Positions 41,630 through 50,734 of a DNA stretch of 64,000 nt are shown here, piece by piece; position 1 is the first letter of the stretch, and each line of letters begins with the position of its first letter. The translations under genes were made by a program, and so were the position numbers. The notes beneath the pieces were generated by a model that was given only the letters and a program-made list of their open reading frames with translations, did not search any database and was not told the DNA's origin. The stretch comes from Chromatocurvus sp964613795 (GTDB lineage Bacteria > Pseudomonadota > Gammaproteobacteria > Pseudomonadales > Halieaceae): assembly GCA_964613795.1 (NCBI GenBank), contig CAZTJR010000010.1:1-64000 (forward strand). Reading direction: 5' to 3'.

Positions 41630-43120
41630 ATGCCAACGGACTTGCTGTACACCGCCGAGCAGACCCGGCTGCTCGACACGTCCGCCATCGAGGAGGCGGG
41701 CATTCCCGGCCGCGTGTTGATGTCCCGTGCGGCGGCCGCCCTGCATCGCTGCCTGGTTCAGCGCTGGCCCGAGACAGACAGCGTGCACGTCATTGCCGGC
41801 TCCGGCAATAACGGTGGCGATGGCTGGCTTCTTGCCGAGCGCGTGTGGCGTCGCGGCGGTCGGGTAACAGTTTACCAGCTGGGCGATCCCGATCGCATCC
41901 GGGGCGATGCACTGCGCGCGCGGCAGATGGCACTGGACAGTGGCGTGCCGTCGCAGCCCTGGCGTGCGGGTTGTCTGCGCGACACCACGGGCCTCATTGT
42001 GGATGCGATGCTCGGTACCGGTCTCAGCGGCGAGGTGCGCGGTGACGCCGCAGCGGCTATCGCCGACATCAACGGCAGCGGGCTGCCAGTGCTGGCGGTG
42101 GATATTCCCTCCGGACTGTGCTCGGATAGCGGCCGGCGACTGGGCGCGTCGGTAGTGGCAGACGTCACGCTTTCCTTTATCGGTCGCAAGCGCGGACTGT
42201 ATACCCTCGATGGCCCGGACTGCGGTGGCGAGCGTCTGTTCGATGACCTCGATGTGCCGGCCAGTGTCTTTCGCCGCGTGCCGCCCGCGGATTGCTGGCA
42301 GCGTCTTGATCTGGACATAGAGCTCGACTGCCTGGCGCCGCGCGCCGCGGCGTCGCACAAAGGACGCTTCGGTCAGGTGCTGGTGGTGGGAGGCGATCAC
42401 GGCATGGGTGGTGCTGCCATACTGGCGGCAGAAGCGGCCTTGCGCAGCGGCGCCGGACTGGTGCGCGTGGCGACGCGCCCTGCCCATCTGGCTGCCATCC
42501 TGGCACGCAGACCCGAGGCGATGGCCGCGGGCGTGGATTCGGTACACGCGCTGGTCCCGCTGCTGGAGTCCTCTTCGGTCGTCCTGATCGGACCGGGAAT
42601 GGGCACCGGGCCCTGGGCTCAGCAACTGCTGTTGACTGCAATCGACAGCGGCAAGCCGCTGGTGCTTGACGCTGACGCGCTGAATTTGCTGTCGGCAGAC
42701 GCCGAACTGGCCTCAAAGCTGCCTGCGGGCTGCGTCGTCACACCGCATCCCGGCGAGGCGGGGCGCCTGCTGGGCTGGGACAGCGCCCGTGTGCAGGCGG
42801 ATCGCTTTGCCGCCGCACAGGCTTTGAGTGAGCGTTTCGCTGTGTCAGTGCTGCTCAAGGGAAACGGCAGTCTGGTGGTGGGGCCTGAGCTCGATAACAG
42901 CCTTTGTAGCTACGGCAACCCGGGCATGGCCAGCGGCGGTATGGGCGACGTGCTCGGCGGTGTGATTGCAGCGCTCATGGCACAGGGGTTGACCGCTCAC
43001 GCCGCCGCCCGTCTGGGTGTCTGTGTCCACGGGGCAGCGGCGGATGCCGCCGTCGGGGAAGGTCAGCGTGGTCTGCTGGCGTCAGACCTGCTGTTGCCGC
43101 TGCGGCGCCTGTTAGGATGA
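41630..43120 (+). CDS. nnr: Bifunctional NAD(P)H-hydrate epimerase / ADP-dependent NAD(P)H-hydrate dehydratase
   Basis: A 496-residue fusion that repairs hydrated NAD(P)H. N-terminal YjeF_N epimerase (about 1-210) with IAGSGNNGGDGWLLA and LAVDIPSGL; C-terminal ribokinase-like dehydratase (about 220-495) with HKGRFGQVLVVGGDHGMGGA, IGPGMGTGPWA and GNPGMASGGMGDVLGG. Full-length for the family. First gene of the tsaE-amidase-mutL-miaA-hfq run; its stop overlaps the tsaE start (ATGA). Confidence 0.95.
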   Translation: MPTDLLYTAEQTRLLDTSAIEEAGIPGRVLMSRAAAALHRCLVQRWPETDSVHVIAGSGNNGGDGWLLAERVWRRGGRVTVYQLGDPDRIRGDALRARQMALDSGVPSQPWRAGCLRDTTGLIVDAMLGTGLSGEVRGDAAAAIADINGSGLPVLAVDIPSGLCSDSGRRLGASVVADVTLSFIGRKRGLYTLDGPDCGGERLFDDLDVPASVFRRVPPADCWQRLDLDIELDCLAPRAAASHKGRFGQVLVVGGDHGMGGAAILAAEAALRSGAGLVRVATRPAHLAAILARRPEAMAAGVDSVHALVPLLESSSVVLIGPGMGTGPWAQQLLLTAIDSGKPLVLDADALNLLSADAELASKLPAGCVVTPHPGEAGRLLGWDSARVQADRFAAAQALSERFAVSVLLKGNGSLVVGPELDNSLCSYGNPGMASGGMGDVLGGVIAALMAQGLTAHAAARLGVCVHGAAADAAVGEGQRGLLASDLLLPLRRLLG

Positions 43121-43605
43121 CTGCGCTGGAGCGACAGGTGACGCTGCGCGACGAGGCCGACACCGTCGCCCTCGGATCCCGGCTTGCCGCGGTGCTCACC
43201 CCCGGCATGCTGGTGTTTCTTCAGGGCGATCTCGGCGCGGGCAAGACCACACTCTGTCGTGGATTGATGGGCGGGTTGGGTCACACTGGCGCGGTCAAGA
43301 GCCCTACCTACACCCTGGTGGAACCCTACGACAACACGGTTCCACCGGTCTATCATTTCGATCTGTACCGTCTTGTGGATCCCGCCGAACTGGACGGGAT
43401 TGGCCTGCGGGATTACCTCGACAGCGACCATCTCTGTCTTGTGGAGTGGCCCGAGCGTGGCAGCGGTGTTTTGCCCCCGGCCGATTTAATCATTACCATC
43501 GAGCGGGCGGGAAACGGCCGCCACGCCGATCTAAAGGCTGTCAGCCTGCGTGCAAGACACGCCCTGGCGGCGCTGGATGACCGTCCCTCTGGAGCAGTGA
43601 CATAG
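43117..43605 (+). CDS. tsaE: tRNA threonylcarbamoyladenosine biosynthesis ATPase TsaE
   Basis: A 162-residue ATPase partner of TsaB/TsaD. Walker A is QGDLGAGKTTLCRG, followed by VKSPTYTLVEPY and the HFDLYRLVDPAEL motif that is diagnostic for YjeE/TsaE. It starts inside the nnr stop codon, so it is translationally coupled. Confidence 0.96.
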   Translation: MTALERQVTLRDEADTVALGSRLAAVLTPGMLVFLQGDLGAGKTTLCRGLMGGLGHTGAVKSPTYTLVEPYDNTVPPVYHFDLYRLVDPAELDGIGLRDYLDSDHLCLVEWPERGSGVLPPADLIITIERAGNGRHADLKAVSLRARHALAALDDRPSGAVT

Positions 43606-43618
43606 TGGTACGTACCGG

Positions 43619-44947
43619 GTGATTGGCGTGAGTCGATATTTATGGGTGTCGCAGGCGGCTTTGCTGCTGTTCTGCCTGCTGGCGCGACCCCTGTTTGCCG
43701 CGACTGTTCAGGACGTGCGTCTGTGGCGCGCACCGGACCACACCCGTATTGTCCTCGACATGAACGCGGCGGCAGATCACCGTGTCCTCGTACTGCAGAA
43801 CCCGGACCGGATCGTGCTCGATGTAAGTGACGCGAGTCTGCAGGGGCAACTGTCTGACCTGAATCTGGATGACACCCCGATCGCACGGATTCGCTCCGGC
43901 GTGCGCAACGGCACGGATCTGCGCATGGTCTTTGACATGCGGGCTGTTGTGACGCCGCGCAGCTTTGCCATTGAGGCCAATGCCCAGGCTGGCGACCGGC
44001 TGGTGCTGGATCTCCACGACGAGGCGCCGCGGCAGTCCGCTACGCCGGTGGTTTCCCGGTCCGCCAGTGACAATGATCGCCGCGATATCATTATCGCTAT
44101 CGACGCCGGCCACGGTGGCGAGGACCCGGGCGCTCTCGGGCCCGGACGATTGCGCGAAAAGGATGTCGTTCTGGCGATAGCGAAGGAGTTGGCGGCGCTG
44201 TTCGAGCGTGACCGCGGTTTCTCGCCGACCCTGATCCGCAGCGGTGACTACTATGTCAGTCTCAAGGGGCGTCGGGATCTCGCCCGCGAGCGGCAGGCAG
44301 ACCTGTTTGTCTCCGTTCACGCCGATGCCTTCAATCGCAAGGAGGCGAACGGGGCGTCTGTTTATGCCCTGTCGACCCGGGGTGCCACCAGCACCACGGC
44401 GAGTTATCTCGCGCAGCGTGAAAACGCGGCAGACCTGGTGGGTGGTGTCCGTCTCGGCGACAAGGATGAGATGCTTGCCGGCGTGCTCGCCGATCTGTCC
44501 ATGACCTCAACCCTGGATGCCAGCCTCAACATGGGGGGCGCGGTGCTCGGCGAGATGGGCGGCGTGGCGCGCCTGCACAAGCGGCAGGTGGAGCAGGCCG
44601 CCTTTGTTGTGCTCAAGTCGCCGGATATCCCTTCGATACTGGTGGAGACCGGCTTTATTTCCAATCCCGGCGAGGCACGAAAACTCGCCGATCCGGCCTA
44701 CCGCCAGCGTATGGCTCGGGCAATCCACCGGGGTATCCGCAGCTGGTTCATCAGCCATCCCCCCCCCGGCACGATGCTAGCCTATGAAAAGCGTCGCGGT
44801 GGGCGTCAATACCGCATTGCCCGTGGCGATACGCTGTCGGGCATTGCGGCGCGCTTCAACGTGTCAGTGAGCGATCTGAAGAGTTTCAATCAGCTGGCTG
44901 ACAACCGTATTCTCGTGGGACAGACGCTGAAGATACCGGCGCTCTGA
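43619..44947 (+). CDS. N-acetylmuramoyl-L-alanine amidase with AMIN and LysM domains (AmiB/AmiC type)
   Basis: A 442-residue periplasmic cell-separation amidase: signal peptide (about 1-28, ending LFAAT), AMIN domain (about 30-130), Amidase_3 catalytic domain (about 155-375) with zinc ligands in IDAGHGGEDPGALG (His), LREKDVVLAIA (Glu) and FVSVHADAF (His), and a C-terminal LysM (about 397-441, RIARGDTLSGIAARFNVS). AmiB is the usual member at this locus before mutL; LysM is found in AmiB-like proteins. Start GTG 43619 or GTG 43628. Confidence 0.94.
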   Translation: MIGVSRYLWVSQAALLLFCLLARPLFAATVQDVRLWRAPDHTRIVLDMNAAADHRVLVLQNPDRIVLDVSDASLQGQLSDLNLDDTPIARIRSGVRNGTDLRMVFDMRAVVTPRSFAIEANAQAGDRLVLDLHDEAPRQSATPVVSRSASDNDRRDIIIAIDAGHGGEDPGALGPGRLREKDVVLAIAKELAALFERDRGFSPTLIRSGDYYVSLKGRRDLARERQADLFVSVHADAFNRKEANGASVYALSTRGATSTTASYLAQRENAADLVGGVRLGDKDEMLAGVLADLSMTSTLDASLNMGGAVLGEMGGVARLHKRQVEQAAFVVLKSPDIPSILVETGFISNPGEARKLADPAYRQRMARAIHRGIRSWFISHPPPGTMLAYEKRRGGRQYRIARGDTLSGIAARFNVSVSDLKSFNQLADNRILVGQTLKIPAL

Positions 44948-44984
44948 TGGTGCTGCCGTGGGTGTTACTGCTGACAGAATTGCC

Positions 44985-46838
44985 ATGCCGTTGATCAAGC
45001 GCCTGTCGCCGCGCCTTGCCAATCAGATCGCCGCCGGCGAGGTAGTGGAGCGGCCGGCGTCCGTCGTCAAGGAGCTGCTTGAGAACAGCCTTGATGCCGG
45101 CGCCGACCGCATTGAAATAGAGATTGAAGGTGCCGGATCGCGGCTGATCCGGGTTCGCGACAACGGCGCGGGCATGACCGCCGACGACCTGCCGCTCGCG
45201 CTGGCCCGGCACGCCACCAGCAAGATTGCCGAGCTGGATGATCTCGAGGCAGTGGCCACGCTGGGCTTTCGTGGCGAGGCCCTGGCGAGCATCGGCTCGG
45301 TGTCGAGGTTGACGCTCACCAGCAATGCGGCGGATCGGGGCGCCGGTGTCTGCGCGTTTACCGAAGGGCGCGATATGGCGGTCACGCTCAAGCCTGCAGC
45401 GCATCCTCGGGGCACGACGGTTGAAGTGCGCGACCTGTTCTTCAATACGCCGGCCCGTCGCAAGTTCCTGCGCACCGACAAGACCGAGTTCGGTCATGTC
45501 GACGAGGTGGTCAAGCGGGTCTCACTGTCGCGCTTTGATGTCGGCATCCAGTTGCGCCACAACGGCAGGACGATACACAGTCTGCGTCCCGCGAGCGCTG
45601 ACACCGAGCAGGCCCGGCGTGTGGCCGGCGTCTGTGGGCCCGCTTTTATGGAGCAGACGGTGCTGGTTGAGCGGCAGGTGCCCGGCCTGCGGGTTCGTGG
45701 CTGGGTGGGGTTACCCACCTTTTCCCGCAGCCAGGCAGATCTCCAGTATTTCTACGTGAACGGGCGGATTATCCGTGACCGGCTGGTCGCTCATGCGGTG
45801 CGGCAGGCCTACCGCGATGTGCTCTACCATGGCCGTCACCCTGCATTCGTGCTCTACCTCGATATGGATCCGGCGCAGGTTGACGTCAATGTGCACCCGA
45901 CAAAGCACGAGGTGCGTTTCCGTCAGGGGCGTGATGTGCACAATTTTTTGTTCAGTACACTGCACAAGGCCCTGTCCGATGTGCGCCCCGGCTCCGCGGC
46001 GATGCCGGCATCCGGGGCGGCGCTGCAGGGATCTGCAGAGACTTCGCCGGCGGCCGCCGGTTCTCTCATGGATCAGGGTCGCCTCGGGCTGGCGCCGGCA
46101 GGCAGTAGCGCGGGCGCTTTTGCCGGTTCCCCGCAGACCTTCGCGGGCAGGCCACAGAGCGAGGCACAGCGCCGAAGCCTGTCGCGCCTTTACGGATCGC
46201 CGCCGCACGCAGGGATTGAGGAACCTGCACTGGAGAGTCAGGCCGAGGGGGAGATTCCGCCGCTCGGCTATGCCCTCGCCCAGCTCAAGGGCATTTATAT
46301 CCTGGCGGAGAACGCGGACGGACTGGTTCTGGTGGATATGCATGCTGCCCATGAGCGCATTACCTACGAGCGCCTGAAGAGCGCCCGCGACGCCGATGGT
46401 ATCCGCAGCCAGCCGCTGCTGGTGCCGCGCAGCGTCGCGGTGAGTACCCGCGAGGCGGATCTCGCCGCCGCCTCCGGGGACTTCTTCGCCCGCTTCGGCT
46501 TCCGGGTCGAGCGTGCCGGTAACGAGTCACTGGTGATTCGTGACGTCCCCGTCAGTCTGCGTGATGCAGACGTTGAGCAGCTTCTGCGGGATGTGCTCAG
46601 CGACCTGGTCGAGCATGGCACATCGGACCGGGTAACCGCGCACGAGGATAATATCTTGTCCACCATGGCCTGCCATGGGTCCGTGCGCGCCAATCGCCGG
46701 CTGAGCATTCCGGAAATGAATGCGCTGCTTCGGGACATGGAGGCCACCGAGCGGTCAGGCCAGTGCAATCACGGTCGGCCCACCTGGACCCGTCTGTCTC
46801 TGGCAGAGCTCGACCGACTGTTTCTGCGTGGTCGTTGA
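44985..46838 (+). CDS. mutL: DNA mismatch repair protein MutL
   Basis: A 617-residue GHKL ATPase. Motifs in order: ENSLDAGAD, RDNGAGM, GFRGEALASI and the GTTVEVRDLFFNTPARRKF segment; then a linker of low complexity (about 335-425, Ala/Gly/Ser-rich) and a C-terminal dimerisation domain. The endonuclease motif DQHA(x)2E(x)4E is represented by VDMHAAHERITYE, which lacks the Gln, and I cannot judge by eye whether endonuclease activity remains. Start ATG 44985 gives the normal N-terminus MPLIKRLSP. Confidence 0.96.
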   Translation: MPLIKRLSPRLANQIAAGEVVERPASVVKELLENSLDAGADRIEIEIEGAGSRLIRVRDNGAGMTADDLPLALARHATSKIAELDDLEAVATLGFRGEALASIGSVSRLTLTSNAADRGAGVCAFTEGRDMAVTLKPAAHPRGTTVEVRDLFFNTPARRKFLRTDKTEFGHVDEVVKRVSLSRFDVGIQLRHNGRTIHSLRPASADTEQARRVAGVCGPAFMEQTVLVERQVPGLRVRGWVGLPTFSRSQADLQYFYVNGRIIRDRLVAHAVRQAYRDVLYHGRHPAFVLYLDMDPAQVDVNVHPTKHEVRFRQGRDVHNFLFSTLHKALSDVRPGSAAMPASGAALQGSAETSPAAAGSLMDQGRLGLAPAGSSAGAFAGSPQTFAGRPQSEAQRRSLSRLYGSPPHAGIEEPALESQAEGEIPPLGYALAQLKGIYILAENADGLVLVDMHAAHERITYERLKSARDADGIRSQPLLVPRSVAVSTREADLAAASGDFFARFGFRVERAGNESLVIRDVPVSLRDADVEQLLRDVLSDLVEHGTSDRVTAHEDNILSTMACHGSVRANRRLSIPEMNALLRDMEATERSGQCNHGRPTWTRLSLAELDRLFLRGR

Positions 46839-46841
46839 ATC

Positions 46842-47810
46842 GTGTCTGAAACGCAGCCGCTGCTGCTGTGCATCATGGGTCCCACCGCTGCCGGCAAGAC
46901 CGCGCTGGCCGAGAGTCTGGCGCAGAAGCTGTCCGGCGAGCTGATCAGCGTCGATGCCACGCTGGTCTATCGCGGACTGGATATAGGCGCCGCAAGACCG
47001 CAGGCGCCACACCACCTGGTCGATATCTGCAGCCCGGCCGAAGCGTACTCCGCGGCGCGTTTTCTCGACGATCTTGCCCCTTTGCTCAACGGCCTGCGTG
47101 AGCGCGGCCGGGTGCCGATTCTGGTGGGTGGCAGCATGCTGTATTTCCGCGCATTCCTTCAGGGGCTGTCGAGCATGCCGCCGGCCGACCCGGCCCTGCG
47201 TGAGGCGATAGCATCGGAGGCGGCCAGACGCGGTTGGCCCGCGATGCACGCGGAACTGGCGCAGGTGGATCCACAGGCGGCGGCGCGTATCCACCCGCAG
47301 CATTCGCAGCGTCTGTCCCGCGCGCTGGAGGTGTACCGCAGCTCCGGTGTGCCCCTCAGCGACTGGCATGCGGCGCCCACCGGCCCACCACTGGCGGCAG
47401 GTTACCGGGTGGTCCAGGTTGCCATCTGCCCGCTGCAACGCGAGTGGCTGCATGCGCGCATTGCCGCGCGTTTCGATGCCATGCTCGATGCCGGTCTGGT
47501 GGAAGAGGTGGCTGCACTACGCGCCCGCGGTGACCTTGATCCTCGCCTGCCGTCGATGCGCAGCGCGGGCTATCGACAGATCTGGCAATACCTGGACGGC
47601 GACTGCGATCTTGCGACGGCCAGGGATCGCGCCATTGCCGCGACGCGTCAGCTGGCCAAGCGACAGTTGACCTGGCTGCGCAAATGGCCAGACCTGTACT
47701 GGCTGCACACGGATATGGCGGGAAAGCTCAAAACACACACGTTTCCCGGGTCTATAGGCGATAAAGAAAACGCTGCGGCATCCGATCTGCTCTTGAACTA
47801 TCTTGCGTAA
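46842..47810 (+). CDS. miaA: tRNA dimethylallyltransferase
   Basis: A 322-residue enzyme adding the dimethylallyl group to A37 of tRNAs. Walker A GPTAAGKTALA is normal and AARIHPQHSQRLSRALEV matches the family. Three hydroxyl positions differ from what I recall of E. coli MiaA: SVDS becomes SVDA, DIGTAKP becomes DIGAARP, and GGTMLYF becomes GGSMLYF, with about six residues missing after GAARP. Start is GTG 46842, 3 bases after the mutL stop. Confidence 0.93.
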   Translation: MSETQPLLLCIMGPTAAGKTALAESLAQKLSGELISVDATLVYRGLDIGAARPQAPHHLVDICSPAEAYSAARFLDDLAPLLNGLRERGRVPILVGGSMLYFRAFLQGLSSMPPADPALREAIASEAARRGWPAMHAELAQVDPQAAARIHPQHSQRLSRALEVYRSSGVPLSDWHAAPTGPPLAAGYRVVQVAICPLQREWLHARIAARFDAMLDAGLVEEVAALRARGDLDPRLPSMRSAGYRQIWQYLDGDCDLATARDRAIAATRQLAKRQLTWLRKWPDLYWLHTDMAGKLKTHTFPGSIGDKENAAASDLLLNYLA

Positions 47811-47887
47811 CACCCCATGTAGTATCCTGTCGCGGCAGCTGCCGTTTACCATTTTTTGGCCCGGGTTGGGTCCACAAGGAGAAAATC

Positions 47888-48136
47888 ATGTCAAAAGGGC
47901 ATACGCTACAAGACCCTTACCTGAACATTTTGCGCAAGGAGCGTGTTCCGGTATCCATTTACCTGGTCAACGGCATCAAGCTGCAGGGCCAGATCGAATC
48001 GTTTGATCAGTTTGTCGTACTGCTGAAGAATACGGTCAGCCAGATGGTGTACAAGCATGCCATCTCGACAGTCGTACCGGGCCGCGTCGTACGCCTCCCC
48101 ATGCAGAATCCGCCCGAGGACGATGACGAAAGCTGA
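47888..48136 (+). CDS. hfq: RNA chaperone Hfq
   Basis: An 82-residue Sm-like protein forming hexamers that pair sRNAs with mRNAs. Complete Sm1 (VSIYLVNGIKLQGQIESFDQ) and Sm2 (YKHAISTVVP) motifs. The C-terminal tail is short and acidic (PEDDDES). Ribosome site AAGGAGAAA precedes ATG 47888. Canonical order miaA-hfq-hflX. Confidence 0.98.
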   Translation: MSKGHTLQDPYLNILRKERVPVSIYLVNGIKLQGQIESFDQFVVLLKNTVSQMVYKHAISTVVPGRVVRLPMQNPPEDDDES

Positions 48137-48145
48137 GTTTCCTGT

Positions 48146-48182
48146 GGCAGCAGAACAGCGTCGCGTGCCTGTTCCGCCTGCC
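48146..48182. other. Imperfect hairpin between hfq and hflX
   Basis: GGCAG...GAACAG (48146-48158) can pair with CTGTTC...CTGCC (48169-48182) around a 10-base loop with a small internal bulge. No T-run follows. It could lower or process read-through from hfq into hflX, whose start codon is 17 bases further on. Confidence 0.3.
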
Positions 48183-48198
48183 TTGCGAGGGTATTGCC

Positions 48199-49464
48199 GT
48201 GTTTTTTGAGCGTCCCGAATCGGGAGAGGTTGCGGTGCTCGTACACATCGACTTCGGTCGGGATAGTGAGACGGAAGACCCGCGCGAGTTCGAAGAGTTG
48301 GTGCTATCCGCTGGGGGAGACCCGGTCGCTTTTATCATGGCCTCCCGCCAGGCGCCGGACTCCCGCACCTTTGTCGGTTCCGGCAAGGTGGCCGAGATTG
48401 CCCAGACCGTCGAGGAACACGGTGCCCAGATTGTCATTTTCAACCACACGCTCAGTCCAAGCCAGGAGCGCAATCTTGAGCGTGAATTCAAGTGCCGTGT
48501 GCTTGACCGAACCGGCCTGATTCTCGACATTTTTGCCCAGCGGGCGCGAACCCATGAGGGCAAGCTGCAGGTGGAGCTGGCGCAGCTCGAGCATATGAGC
48601 ACTCGCCTGGTACGCGGCTGGACTCACCTTGAGCGGCAGAAAGGGGGCATCGGCCTTCGCGGCCCGGGTGAAACCCAGCTCGAAACCGATCGCCGGTTGC
48701 TGCGCGCGCGTATCAAGGCCATTCTTGGCCGTCTCGACAAGGTGCGTCGTCAACGCGAGCAGGGGCGTCGATCGCGGCGTCGTGCGGAGGTGCCCACGGT
48801 GGCGCTGGTGGGCTACACCAATGCCGGCAAGTCGACCCTGTTCAACCGACTGACGGCCTCCGGTGTGTATGCCGCTGACCAGCTGTTTGCCACGCTGGAT
48901 CCCACACTGCGGCGTCTGGAGCTTGAGCATGCGGGGGCCGTGATCCTGGCCGATACAGTGGGGTTCATCTCGCATCTGCCGCACCGACTGGTAGAAGCCT
49001 TCAAGGCGACGCTCGAGGAAACGCGCAGTGCCGACCTGCTGCTTAACATTGTTGACGCGGCGAGCGGCGAACGCGACCAGCACCGTTTTCACGTGCAGGA
49101 AGTGCTCGATGAGATCGGCGCGACCGACGTGCCCCAGATAGAGGTGTACAACAAGATTGACTGTCTCGAGATGAGCCCGCGGCTTGATCGTGACGATGAG
49201 GGCAGGCCCATCAGGGTGTGGCTCAGCGCATCCACCGGTGAGGGGATTGACTTGCTGCTTCAGGCCATCGCCGAGCGCGTGGCCGAAGACATGGTGGATG
49301 AGAATCTGGATCTCGATCCCGGTCAGTCACGCCTGCGGGCGGCACTCTACCAGCTCGGCGCGGTTGCGTCCGAGGAGTTCGGTGACGATGGCGTGGCACA
49401 TCTGCATGTGCGTTTGCCGCGGGTCGAATGGGATCGACTGCTGGCGTCGGAGCATTATCACTGA
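48199..49464 (+). CDS. hflX: Ribosome-associated GTPase HflX
   Basis: A 421-residue GTPase that splits or rescues ribosomes under stress. N-terminal HflX domain with FVGSGKVAEIAQ and FNHTLSPSQERNLE, the linker GIGLRGPGETQLETDRR, and G motifs GYTNAGKST (G1), DTVGFISHLP (G3) and NKID (G4). Start is GTG 48199 with GCGAGGG upstream. Normal length. Confidence 0.96.
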   Translation: MFFERPESGEVAVLVHIDFGRDSETEDPREFEELVLSAGGDPVAFIMASRQAPDSRTFVGSGKVAEIAQTVEEHGAQIVIFNHTLSPSQERNLEREFKCRVLDRTGLILDIFAQRARTHEGKLQVELAQLEHMSTRLVRGWTHLERQKGGIGLRGPGETQLETDRRLLRARIKAILGRLDKVRRQREQGRRSRRRAEVPTVALVGYTNAGKSTLFNRLTASGVYAADQLFATLDPTLRRLELEHAGAVILADTVGFISHLPHRLVEAFKATLEETRSADLLLNIVDAASGERDQHRFHVQEVLDEIGATDVPQIEVYNKIDCLEMSPRLDRDDEGRPIRVWLSASTGEGIDLLLQAIAERVAEDMVDENLDLDPGQSRLRAALYQLGAVASEEFGDDGVAHLHVRLPRVEWDRLLASEHYH

Positions 49465-49562
49465 AGAACATGGCGTCTCCGTTATTGTAGGGACGGCAGA
49501 ACGGCAACAGGGCAGTCTTCTTTTTTGCTAAACTAGACTCTTTCGAATATCAGGAGAAACGT

Positions 49563-50732
49563 ATGGCCTGGAATGAACCGGGTGGTGGCGGCAACAAGCC
49601 AAAGGACCCCTGGGGCGGCGGTGATCAGGGCCCACCTGATCTTGACGAAGCGCTCAAGAAGCTGCAGCAGCGACTCGGCGGCCTCTTTGGCGGCAGCGGT
49701 GGCGGACGCGGTGGATCCGGCGGCGGTGGCAAGATCAGCGGCACCGTGCTCGGGCTGGTGTTTGCGGGGGCCGTGGTTGTCTGGGGGCTGATGGGGTTCT
49801 ATCAGGTCGACGAGCAGGAGCGCGGCGTGGTGTTGCGTTTCGGCGAATTCAATCGCGTTGCCATGCCGGGCCTGCAATGGAATGCACCAGTGATCGACGA
49901 AGTGATCAAGGTCAACACCACAAAGGTCCGGGCAAAGAATTTCCGCGAGATCATGCTGACCCAGGACGAGAACATCGTCGAGGTTCAGGCGTCGGTGCAA
50001 TACGTGATCGAGGATGTTGAGAGCTTCGTTCTTGACGTTCGCTCACCCGAGTCGTCGCTGGAACAGGCCGCACAAAGCGCCCTCCGTCACGTTGTCGGTG
50101 GCATGACAATGGATCTGGTGCTTACCGAAGGGCGGGCGCGAGTCGCATCGGAAATGCAGGAGCGACTGCAGGCCTATACTTCGACTTACGGTACCGGTAT
50201 TCGCATCAGCACGGTTAACGTGGATGAGTCCAGGCCGCCGACGCAGGTGCAGGGCGCCTTCGATGATGTGATCAAGGCACGAGAAGACGAGGAGCGGGTC
50301 AAGAGCGAGGCACAAGGCTATGCGAATTCTGTCGTGCCTGAGGCCCGCGGTCGCGCGCAGCGACAGATTGAAGAGGCAAGCGCCTATCGCGAGCAGGTTG
50401 TTGCCAACGCCACGGGTGAGGCCAGCCGCTTCAATCAGCTGTTGACTGCCTACAACGTGGCGCCGGACGTAACACGAGAGCGTCTTTACATTGACGCGGT
50501 GCAAAATGTCATGAGCAAGACCAACAAGGTGATGGTCGATGTAGAGGGTGGAAACAACATTATGTATCTGCCGCTCGACAAGCTTGCTGAGCGTTCGGCC
50601 AGCAGCGGTAGTCAGGGGAGTCGTATCATGCAGTCGGATGCTGCTCGCCTGCGTGAATTGACTGATGCTGTTACCGAACAGTTGCGTCGCGATGCCGCGA
50701 TGGAACAGAACCGCCGCGGGGGAGTACGCTAA
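49563..50732 (+). CDS. hflK: FtsH modulator HflK
   Basis: A 389-residue inner-membrane SPFH/band 7 protein that with HflC forms a cage around FtsH. N-terminal cytoplasmic Gly-rich part (about 1-58), one membrane helix (about 60-80), SPFH domain beginning VDEQERGVVLRFGEF, a long helical part (EDEERVKSEAQGYANSVVPEA) and a C-terminal tail. Two bases separate it from hflC, so they form one unit. Confidence 0.96.
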   Translation: MAWNEPGGGGNKPKDPWGGGDQGPPDLDEALKKLQQRLGGLFGGSGGGRGGSGGGGKISGTVLGLVFAGAVVVWGLMGFYQVDEQERGVVLRFGEFNRVAMPGLQWNAPVIDEVIKVNTTKVRAKNFREIMLTQDENIVEVQASVQYVIEDVESFVLDVRSPESSLEQAAQSALRHVVGGMTMDLVLTEGRARVASEMQERLQAYTSTYGTGIRISTVNVDESRPPTQVQGAFDDVIKAREDEERVKSEAQGYANSVVPEARGRAQRQIEEASAYREQVVANATGEASRFNQLLTAYNVAPDVTRERLYIDAVQNVMSKTNKVMVDVEGGNNIMYLPLDKLAERSASSGSQGSRIMQSDAARLRELTDAVTEQLRRDAAMEQNRRGGVR

Positions 50733-50734
50733 TT

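Noticed and set aside
47833..47844. Perfect palindrome CGGCAGCTGCCG before hfq, followed by a T-rich stretch
   Set aside because: As a hairpin it has only a 4-base stem with a 4-base loop, and the T-run is 9 bases away; too weak for a terminator, and such GC palindromes are expected by chance.
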